Source: Amyelois transitella (lineage: Eukaryota; Arthropoda; Insecta; Lepidoptera; Pyralidae). From it: a stretch of 64,000 nt of DNA. Shown piece after piece: positions 24,082 through 36,000 of the stretch (the stretch's first letter is position 1; every line of letters begins with the position of its first letter). Below the pieces are notes generated by a model that had not been told where the DNA came from, did no database searches, and saw only the letters and a list, made by a program, of their open reading frames with translations. The position numbers were made by a program, and so were the translations under genes. The stretch covers positions 6,997,501 to 7,061,500 of the forward strand of contig NC_083505.1 in assembly GCF_032362555.1 (NCBI RefSeq), written 5' to 3'.

Positions 24082-27000
24082 TTAACATTTGCTCTCCTTG
24101 GCGTCTTTAAATATATTTTTCGATTGAAGCGAGGCTATGGCAAGATTGCGTTCCTGTTTTTCTTCAACAAGTTGTAATTGCAGATTTCGGACATCTAATT
24201 TGAGACTTTTCACTTCGTTTTGCAGTCTCATGACGATGGTCCACAAGCTGGCGGTGGCGTGGCCGGCCGCGGTAGACACGGGCAACGACGGAGACCGCAC
24301 CAGCGCTTCCACGCACATTGCTGGCTCGTCATCGCACTCTGAAAATAGAATAAAGATATCACTCGCATGTCTACTATACGATCTCACTTCATACAGATAT
24401 TCAAAGTGATAATTCAAATCATATTCTGTTTCATGATCATAAAACGTAGCCTTTTTACTGGTTTCTTTAATCTGTTACATCAACATGACTTGAATTATTA
24501 TTTTGAATATAAAATTATCAAAGATACCCACCTTTAGGTATATGGATACTGTTATATTAAAAATTTGTTAATTTTTATAAACCTATTTGCCATTTTCCAA
24601 AAGACCTAAAGAAAATGGTATTTTGAACCCTTGCTACGATTAAGATGTAAATTGTGACTATGTACCAATAACGTTTGAATTAAATCTGAAGGAAGTGACA
24701 TTAAGTAACTTTTAGAGAATATCTTTTAAAATTTTTGGCACATGAAATTGTGAAATATTGGACTAGAAATACCAGATAAGATCGGGCAATCAAGAGCAGG
24801 CTTCGAGATTGGGCGAGGTGCCGTCATCCGTTAACATCAGAGGTTTTGCAGATTTTCTATTAACGAACTAAGTAGGCTATTATTGGTTATAGCAATCTTG
24901 CGTTATTTTTAATACTAGGTGTGTACTTGTAGACGCATTCCACGTGAAACATTAGTTTCTTAACTTAAAATAATACTGCTGCATGAGTGGCTGGCCTATG
25001 TAGATACGTAGAACATTAAGGTTAACAATTAAATGAAATAATTTTAGTATGCAAGACTTTTTGAAAATTTATTTAAAATTACTTATCAATATATTTCAAT
25101 AAAAAAATAAATATAGCAGAACTCAACTATATAGTTATATTAAACCCAATAAAATAGATATATATTGTATATATATCATATTTATAACAAAGACTAAATA
25201 TATATTAAGTTATGCATTCTTTACAAGTAACTTACACCTCATCGATAGAAATATTTTAAGACAGAGAATATTTTGAATCTGAAATTATCATTACTTCAAT
25301 CATATTAAGTTCAATATTATGTTGTTTTATGTGTTTAAAAGAAAGACTAGATGAGGAATAAGCTATATAAGTAAAAAAATTAAGTGCTGCCTGATAATGA
25401 ACTGCGAAATAATACTGAAACTTATTGGAATCAGGTTCTTTACACTAAGCTATTGTTATTTCATATTTTTATCAATAAATAAAACCGTTATCTTTTTTAT
25501 GGTTATAGTTTTTTTCTAGTTTAATACCAGTCATTTATAGGCAGCTTTCGTATATCTAAACCTTTAAAAAAATTACAAATTAAATAACATAATCGGAATT
25601 TATGTTAGTATTATGATTATGAACAAAATTGTTACCTATTTATTACGCATGTCATTTTCGTGTACATAATATTATTAAAATAGCGTAAACTTTGATATAT
25701 AACCCTGTGTCACTGCGATTATTTGAACTCATATTGAAAGTTCTATTGTCTTACCATACCCGCTTCACTACACCATCAAAATGGAATTTGAGTAATGTAT
25801 GCCTTGGAAATAATGATAAAACAACATTATATTCAATCGGATTAGTTTTACTGTCAACCTACGACGATCATTTGTACAATAAATTCAAGAAAATAATAAA
25901 ACATAATTAAGGAACACTCAGTTAAGCTAAAATTTATTTTAATTTCTACTAAATTCATCACTTGGGTATACAACATATATCTTTAAACATAAAGGAATAA
26001 AATATGTAACTAATGACTGTAATAAATAGAAACGACACCGCTGAAACCGTACTATAATAATCTTAATAATAAATGACAAAGCTCGCGCGAGCAAAGTGTA
26101 GGGCCGTGTGTTGTCAACGCCGCGGCTTTACCCGGCCTCCAGAGGTCGTTATCACGTACGGCTGAGAGTGAACTGCTAAAATATTTATTTTATAACAAAA
26201 GACGTCACTACGATGGGGGCAATGTAATCAAAAGTCTTATATATTACCTATAGTAGATGTAAAAGCACATTATCTACTTAGCCGATGGAGCCTTTGGTAA
26301 GATGATGTAGTGTTTACATACATAAAATCACGCCTCTTTCCCGGAGGGGTAGGCAGAGACTACATCTTTTCACTTGCCACGATATAATTAATACAACTTG
26401 TTACCGAATTAAAACTCTTGATAAATGAACCTGTGTAATGAGTGTCGTAAAAAATTTCTGACTAAATAATTAAAATCTTTTCAGTAACTATTTTGCAAAA
26501 TATTTCATCAAAAAGTCGTAAAATTCAAACACTGGAAATCGCACGCTTTATGGATCAATATTTAGAAGAGATAACTTAGAACCTGGCCCCGTTTCAAGTA
26601 ACAATTCTGCGACATTGCGAACTGCAAATTGTGTTTTTTATACCTGGCTGTAATGTCGAGTTATGGGGAAATAAACAGGGAATAGATTGCGCAGTTAGTC
26701 AATAAACTTGTAGCAACGGGTGGCATAAAATTTAATTGAGTGATGCAATCTTCGTGGCAATCGTATGAAATGCAACAACAAACTAAAGCATATTATTAAA
26801 ATAAAAATGTCACTCTTGTTAACTTTAGATTAGTTAAATGGAGGTTTAGTTGAATAACGATTTCTAAATATAAATGTGAACACTGACGTTTGTTCACATG
26901 CTTTGCGTTGTTCTTTTTTTCTCCACTCATAATTGATAAAAATACCTATTGTCTATCTGCGTAAATAAAAGAAAGGTTTTGTTAAAACATTATTAACTTA

Positions 27001-30000
27001 TTATATTAATTTGTCATATACTTATACCTTAATATGCAAGAAAACATATCCTACACCCACATAAAGTTTAATTAAATACATATTGGTTTTCGATGTTCAT
27101 CGTAAAACATAATAGTAATGAGTCGGTGACGTGAGCAGATTTTTCAGTTTCCACTTCAATTAATCAGTGCCAGCTTTCGCTTGACAAGCTCATACTAGTT
27201 TTTAGTTCCCCTTTTTCCCTAATGAGATATGACACTGACACATTGCTATGCATTTAATATTCATTGAACGAGTCGGCAAAAATTAAAATCTATGATCTGT
27301 TATTTTCTAACAGTAAAAGAAGTAGAACTTTGTGCTTAATTCTAATGTTTGTTGTTATTCGTCTAAACACAATAGTATGTGAAGTATGCGCGTCGAGATT
27401 GGGAATATTGCAGTTGGCACTGGTTTGAGAGAACGCTCGTATATGTAAATGTTGCAGGCAGAATACTGCGCTATCCTGTTCAATATTAAACGAATGGCAC
27501 GCGCCTGCCGGCCGCTGCCCGCCGTGATTACCTACTGCACAATCTAATAACCTGCCCCACTTGTCTCTATTAGCAGTTCCTTCTCTCTGCGTTTTGCATT
27601 ATTCGACCTTCGCTGAATTACTGCGAGAAAATAATGAATAAATTAAAATTCCAGCACTGATTCAAGTAGCAAAGGATACAATGAATTAAATGAAAATACC
27701 GCGACAGAATGAACGCGATACTTTTTTCGTTTTAACATTTATTTTGTGGAATAGCTTGGAAAACAAAGTATTATTTGCGTTGGGCATTACTAACTCAGAT
27801 TATGAAGTATTCATTTTGCACGTCAGGTGCACTACGGATTGTATTTTTCGTTTATATAAAATCATGGGAACAAATGGGTTTACATTTGTTATTGAAGTTT
27901 CTGAAACATTTGTTGGAATACTGCCCATCTGAACCGCTCTACACGAAACTTAAAATTGGATAAAAGTTTACATGATTTAGTAATTCTCCTATCTACGTAT
28001 AGGTAAAAGATAACTCTTAATTAAAATTAATCACACAAGTCAAGTACATAAAAATATATATTTTTTTATTACTATTTGACACAATATAATAAAAAAAAAC
28101 TCAAGAGAATACGAGTTTGAACCACAATGCACAATAATGACATAATGCAGTTTTTGTATTATTCTGGAAAATCGACGAGTAAAGTAGTTAATCAAGTCTC
28201 ACTGATTTGAAAAGCATCAAACAGTGAGCAAATTTGAAAATTATTTTGTTAAATTTAACCTAACCAGTTAAATTGTCAAGATACAATAATCAAGAGAGAC
28301 AGTGCATTGCTACCAGAAATGTGCTATGCTCGTCTCTGTAAATGCGAATTCAACTATGCTATGAATGTAGGTAGGTTAACAAAGCAAATATACAAAGAGA
28401 GTGAGAATGGGACTGTTGCAGTGGAAAGGCATAGAAGATCAAATTAGAGACATTCTGGCAAAAGGTCAGGTCAAGTGTACCCGGAATCGACAAGCTTGCA
28501 TGAAGAGATTTATGAACGAAGAAAGAAGTATGCAGGAACCGTGGCAAGTGGGAAAATGTGGTCTCCGCCTACCTCTCCGGGAGAGAAGCGTGACTTATGA
28601 TGATACCTAAAGATGGCCACGATCTAAGAATGCTTTTGCCCCTGTCGATAGATCGCAGTACTCGAGGTATGCATCGTCCACTCATAGCTATCTCTTGGCG
28701 AGGTGGCACATTTATCCATGAAAATGTAGTTTAGATATTTACGGTAATTAATATTTTTGCAGATTAAATTAAGCTTTTTATCTCGTTGGTTGGCCAATCC
28801 TAATCGTCAAATCTTTAATGGTATAGCTTAGCTAGACATTTCCTCACAGCACATTTGCTTAGCACATCTCTGGTTTCTACCAGGTAAAAGCACCTTAATG
28901 CCTGTCATGTTGACGAAGAAGTTACGACAATGCAATAAGCCGAATAAATCTCAGACATGGCACCATTAATATAAATCTATAGTGATAGGTATCACGCAAT
29001 TAGTTGTCTTATATTTATATACCTATGTCAGTAATTTAAAAACAATGCTAAATATAATTCGTACCCTTTTGTACAATATAAAATGTATAACTTAATACTA
29101 TACAACCAAAACATGCAATTTATGTCACAAATCAAATAATGCACCATAAAGTTTAACTCTTATATCCTATTATTAAGCAAATATTATTATTATCTACGTA
29201 ATACTGCAAACTTGCAATATAATATTTTTAAATCTATGTTAACATAGATAACACGCTTCTAAAGCATATATATGGCACTTTAAAGTTACAAAATTACAGA
29301 TTATAATTAAAGTATCCATCGCATTCTCATATCCTACTTGCTAAAAGCATTTAATACTAATTATATAAATAGACATGCAAATCTATGAGACTGTACAAAA
29401 CAATTTATTAGTCAATGGATTGGACTTTGGTTAATGTTGAGAATCAAGGTAAAAACTAACTGCAATCACGCACAACTTAAAAAAGAAAAAGAAATTAGTT
29501 CGGATGATCAATGAATAGAGCGGATATGTGGAATAGGTAAATTCCATGTGGAATCAATCATAATGTGAGCTAATACTCAAGAATCTACTTATGTCAATCA
29601 AAATGATGTGATTTAGTGAGCTGTTTGACGAATGTGCCACAGCACCACGTGGATGAGCGGGCTGAACGAGAGGGAGCGGGCGCGGGGGCGGGCTGGACTC
29701 GCAGCGGAGCCAGGCTGGGGTGCGAGCCGCTGCGCCGCTCCCGACCACAGATCAATTTCGGCTTGCGCTCCTCCGAACATTCCCACAGATTAGGATTGGA
29801 ACGGTTCAAGTGAAACTTTCGTTCGGATAAGAGCCGCCTTGTCTCCGGGCCGCGATACAGGTATGCATCCGCCGCCGATGAGCTTTTGTTTCTTTTTATT
29901 TTCGACGACCTGCTACACCCTTGCTGCTCGGGTGTCTCGCTTCGCTGGACGATCGGAAGTTTAGTATAGTTATAGTGAAGTTTGTTAGTAGCGGGTGCGT

Positions 30001-33000
30001 GATATTGTACTTTACCGACAGAAAAGTGGCCGCAGTCCACTGCAGGTGCGATATAAAGGCAGCCGCATGTAACAAAATAGAAAGGTTCAGACTACTACTT
30101 TATGATAAAGCCATAATATAGATTTTCTTTATGTTATATTGTATTGTAGATATGCAAAAGGCTAGAGCAGACAGAACGAGAATATTAAGAGTCATAATAT
30201 CTTTTGTTAGTTGACAATGCGGTCATTATTTTGCATTTACCGAAAATAGACAATGAAATAAAAATATTATTTTACTTAAATAAATATTTGTAGAAGTTTT
30301 GATGAAACGTTTCTTTTACTTATAAGTAGTAAACTGCGAATAAATTGCTTTTCGCTATACCTTGCATAGCATTGGACGCCAACTAGCATCGTCAAATAAA
30401 GCGTTAACCTAGTTTTGCTCCTAGAATTCTATAAAGAAAGTCATCAAGTCGAGTAACAGATGTTGCTATACGAGAGCAACTCGTATAAGTATTTAATGAA
30501 GTTGATCAGAATATTAATATAAGTTTGTTTCATTGGTAAAGAGAAACAAATATTACAAAGTTCGAAACTTATCATCTTGTCTGATCATTTTCCATTCGGT
30601 CGACAGAGTTTAAGCATAGAAATTTATCATCACGATATATAAGAAAATGTTGAAAATGTATGAAACCTTATTTTTAGTTCGAGTAAGAAAACCCACAAAT
30701 GGTTTAAAATTCTCTGTACCAGCAGGTTACCTCTAGTTAAATGTCTCGCGCCTATTCGACTTTTAAGAGAAATATCTACCTCGTACAAAACAATTTGATA
30801 AAATGCAGTCATTTATCATGTATTTTCAACTTATCATAATTAACTTCTTAATGTTTCTCCTTCTTCAAAAATATATTTATTGAAATTATATTCAAACTTA
30901 AACTTTATTAAATAAATATATACCTACCACTACGACTAGCTACTTTGTACTACCATACGTAAAATAGCTTAAGAGTATTATACTTTGAGCTAAGAAATTA
31001 CCACCTGAATAAATATTTATGTAGGAACTATACATATCTATAAAATAAATAATGTGAGTATATTTATAGAAAGCATGCCGTATTTCGAGTATCATGCATT
31101 TAGAGACTTGTGCTCATATAGAATGTACTGAGTATTATTAGTTACAGTGACATACAATTGGGTGCGCGTTATCCACCAACAACGACAAACGTCACATATA
31201 ATTATGTCAAGCGATATCTGACTAGCGATGGTTTTGGTATTATTATATATGTACATATTTCTCATTCTAAGAACCAACTGATTATACGGTTTCTTGACTT
31301 TGCCTGTCTCCTCCTTGTTGACTCGAATATCTCCAGTGGTATATTGGGTACTGCATAATAAACACAGCTGTGTTAGTAGGTACGTCGGTATCTATTTAAT
31401 GTTATTACTACGGGAAACGAGTAATGGTAATCACGGTTAAAATTTAGCTAAACAACTGTACGTAAAAATACTATTTTCTGTTTTGCATCCACTTCCATAA
31501 AAATTATTTCATTTGTAAACAAGTGTCAAATAATAACTTAGGTTTCTCATATCAGTTGGCATTTCTAATCACTTTGATTAATTTCAATATGTAATAAAAT
31601 GTATTCTTCTACTTTATAAATCGTTTTATTCGTTATTTTATTGATATAACGACAATTGTTTACATTCGTAATTTTCGATAAAAAATTAAACTCGCGAAAA
31701 ATGTATATCAACAGCAAAATATTCAATTACGTTAGTAGTAACATAAGTGGTAAAGCGATACTCACCGGAACTGACAGCGTTTCGGCAACGTGCAGAAGTA
31801 CAATACGCCTCGATGACCTTCAAGATAAGGGCGTCTTCTTCATAAGAGTTGGACTTCCGTTGGTGCGGGGCGTAAGGGTGCGTCGGACCTATGTTCTCGT
31901 CCGAGCCCACTGTGAATGACTGCGGTCGGAGAGGAGGCGCTGGCCGGAGACAGGTAATGCTCCATCCTGTCAATTATTGTATTGAAAACTGTTGCGTTCG
32001 CATATCGCACGATGACGATATGACAGCGGTATGTCCCAGTATGTGTAAAATCCAATAAATGGACAACACTGAACGATCCATATGAGCTTAGTACTATGAC
32101 TTCATTTTTGGCATAGTAGCTAGAACACAATTAGTTGAGCTCTTGAACTTTCGGCATGAGCCATTTGCAGACTACTATTCAATTTAATGAAGTATAATCT
32201 AACAATAAAGTCGTAGACTTTCCCGCGGTATCGTCAGTCCTATAGTACCTATATAGGTAACAACAGTTTACTGCACTTCTCCGAAAACCATAACCAAATT
32301 AAAAAAAAAAACTTAATATATTCTATTAAAATAAATTTATACCTTTATTGCTGTAGTTTGATCCAGAAGTATCGATGAAATCAACAGATGAAAATTTCTT
32401 CCCAATGGGACTTTTATTGGACTTGGCGGGCGATTGGTCAAGGGCGTCGCAGGAATTCAGGAGCCAGCGTGCGGAATGATTCTTTTGCTTATTTTTCTGA
32501 GTTTGTTGCGTGTGCTGTGTGTAGCTTTGATGATTGTTAAATGAGTGTGATCTTTTGTGGCTGCTTAGACCGGACGATAGATCCGAGTTATTACTGTCGC
32601 TCATGGTCATCTGTAGAAAAAGACGCTTCTTTTATAAACGTAAATATAATGTTTGTTTACAATGGTTGTTTGTTTCCACGCCGACGTGTTTGTTTGTAGA
32701 AGCCGTCTCCATCAAAGTTTACAAAATAACGAGAACGACTCGTTAAAACACACATCTATTTAAAGCGCGGCATTATATAGCGCAAATAAGTATACAAATT
32801 AATGTAAGTGACAGATGCGTCACATTGGTATACGTATAGTGAGAAATTTAATTATGAACAAAGCTAAATTATGGATAACTATCACTGACTTGTCAGGATG
32901 CCGACGTCGACTGATATATTACTAAATCTGGCAAAGACTTGGTGCGTTGAGAATAAAAAGATAAATTCTTTCAAAAAAACATGTAGGTATTAAATGATTT

Positions 33001-36000
33001 GCCCGCATTTTGCCTGCAAGCATCTCATTGTTTTATTTTGATTTAATAAATATTGATTGATTTGGTACTAGATTTTCTAACTTTGAATCTCTAAATTTAG
33101 CTTATTTTTCCGTACTCTCGTTATATTGCAGCACACATATGTGACTTGGCTGACTCAGCACTTGCTAACGTTTTATTTGGCACTCGCCACTACCCATTCA
33201 TAGTAGCAAAAATTCTGCATTTAGTAATATTGCATATCTACCCGTTACTAAGTATGGAGTCAGCTTTTCCTCACATTGACTAGAAAAACTTTGACAGAAA
33301 CATTATTGTTCTTTTCATATCTTCACTCGTATATCACTATAACATTGCATAGTTACTTGCTATAGTTATTTTCCTTTCGTAGGATTATAATAACATGGGA
33401 AATAAGCATTTCCATGCATTACAGTTAGTAAAGTGAATCTAAGTACTGGCGGTAGTGATTCTATTAGTTAGTAAGATGAATAAACACAGGCAAGGATGAT
33501 CAAGTAAAGCTCTGAAACACTGGGGTATAATGACAATATTAATTCTAGCTGTTAAGACTTCAAGGCAGTATTATATTCACACCAGTGATACATGAACAGT
33601 ATCTCTTTACAAAGTAATGATCCTTGCCTGAGTCGGTGACCACGGTAATCGGTAACTTTGCTTTCATCCACCAGTGCGCATATAGATCGGACCGGTACAC
33701 CATGAAGCCAGTCTGCGCTTCTGATAAACCCTTCTGCAATTTTGATAGATCTTCGCTGCGAGACCTCGTTTTACGTGATTGAATGTACACAGCTGAATCA
33801 CTGTGTTTATTTTCTTTATCAAACAAATCGCGGTTGCGAGGGGCATTCGTTCGGGATTGCCTTTCATTGTTGCTTTCGAGATCTCTATATATACGCATGT
33901 GGTAATGCAAACTGGGTTTTGTACGTTCCGTTATATTGAGAGTACTCCATTGGCATGGTATAGGCTGGCGTACGTTTTTCGGTATTTCCAAATGCGTGCT
34001 AGGTTTACGGTAAACACGCGGCGGAGGATCAGGTTTCCTTTTGATTTGAGGCATGTAGCATTCAACGTTCCTTCTTATGGACGTCCTTTTGATTTCAGGC
34101 GAGAGCAGAGGCGGTGTTGCTACGTAAGTAGAAGTGAGATGAGTGTTCGACGAGTCCATTACATCAAGACTATTTTCAGATGTGACACTGGTCACGCAAG
34201 ACGTTCGAGCAGTGGAACCAAAAGGAGAGGTGCATCTGCACTGATCTTCAAATGTTGCTGCCTCTATTTCAGATAATGTTAATTTCTTGCGCCGATCAGT
34301 GTCATACATTCCTTGTGTGATGTTTGTAAGGGAACCTTTGAAGGGATCTGGACATTTATCATGACTATCAGATTCATTTCCCGTGGTGCCAGAACTTGAG
34401 AACTCGTGCATATTTAGCTCTGGTGATGTCAAATTGCAGCTTCCGACAACACCAGAATCAGATGACCGCGGGCTGGGACACAGAGACCTGTTGCAACATT
34501 CGCATTTCTTATGTACTTTATTATTTTCGGATTGAGAACTCATCCTCTGAATTTGTATACCTTCATTTTTGTTGAAACTTTCTGTTTCAACCATTGACCT
34601 CGACGCTGATCTTAAAATCCTTTTATCGGAGTTAAGAGAATGCTTACGGAAAGGTACATTAGTATTCAGATTAACGCTGATTACTTTTAATTCATCCTCT
34701 GTGTTCCTAAACATTGGAGGCGGTTCAATAATAATTGAATCAAAAGCACTATCGCGACAATACTTCGGTGACGGAGGATCCAAAGAATGAACTAAATCTG
34801 AAATCCGCCAATTATCTTCTAAATCTTCCCGTGAATAGTTTTCTTCATTTGACTTCCAGAGCTTTGGAACAGTATTCTTAACACTACAATTAGGAAAACT
34901 GCGTCGTGTCGGAATGAAGTCTGTATCTTCATTATTAATAGGTTGAATTTGAATATTTTGGTCAATATTAACTAAATCTTCACAAGCCATATATGCCCTT
35001 ACTTCAAAACTTGAATTTTCAGTGCTTTCGGAATGTTGAATAATAGGACATAATACATCACGCGAGGTCGATTGGGTATCCATAACATTTGTCACATTGC
35101 GTAGATTGCCACTCCGGGATAATGGTTGAAAAAAGTTACGTGTGCAATCGCCTTTTATTTGTTGAGACGAATCGAGTTGCATATCAGACGAATTATCAAA
35201 GTATCGAACATAACCAAAATTGGTTCCCCAACTGCTGCAAGATGATGAAGGAGTTCGAGAATTGTTCTTGTCCATGGCATTTTGTCGGAGGAACCTCGAA
35301 AAACTGCCGGAATCTGGTTCCGTACAAGTCGAGGTGGCATAAGACGTTGTGTCAGATTCCCTTTCACTGTCCTCACTATCGGAGTATTCAGTCTCCGTAG
35401 TGATGGCGCCATCGTTGTCTACCTTTAATCTGATATGATTTTTGTGCCGTCGCATAACTGGCAATCCCGATAACTGAAATGCTTTTGCCCATGTCCTTTC
35501 ATGTAATAATTTACGCAACATTTGTCTCGTTATAATCTTTTTCTTAACGAGTCTCGCGAAGTACTTCGTTAACGAATAGTAAGGTGATGCAGAAGGGTAG
35601 CTAGGCGGTGGTAGTGTCACATGGTAAAGACTGCGCCGACTAGTGTTGATACTAGTTAACGCCCCTTCAGAAGGAGAACGGGTGAGCTATATAACAACAT
35701 CAAAAATCTAAATTTAATCTCCTTCACACTAATCGACAATACCTATATACACATTAACAGAGAAATAAATTATATTTTATTAAAATAGGTATCAATTTTC
35801 TAATTGGCGCTTTGATATGTGCTATATTATTTTGTTTTCTTAATATTGCGAGTGCCTCTCCGAGGTATATTAGGTCAAGTGTCCAAAAGTCCAATTACCA
35901 AACGAAACGAGAAGAAATATTTTGGAACATAGTGTTGCCATAAATGCAAGGATATTTTTTATTGCAAATGGCATTGATGATCGAGACATTTAAGAGAAAG

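Larger units (their letters stand above)
24339..31765 (-). other. Last intron(s) of the PIX gene
   Basis: This 7.4-kb stretch lies between the GIT-binding exon and the coiled-coil exon. It contains the alternative terminal exon at 29594-30039, a non-LTR fragment at about 28396-28605 on the plus strand and a short 3' end of the same family at about 26315-26372. Segments near 26.58-26.80 kb and 27.38-27.60 kb are less AT-rich and repeat-free. Nothing else coding is seen. Confidence 0.55.

Noticed and set aside
33803..34276. 157-residue plus-strand open frame
   Set aside because: Antisense shadow of the long alternative PIX exon, which has the better protein-like composition and splice phase.
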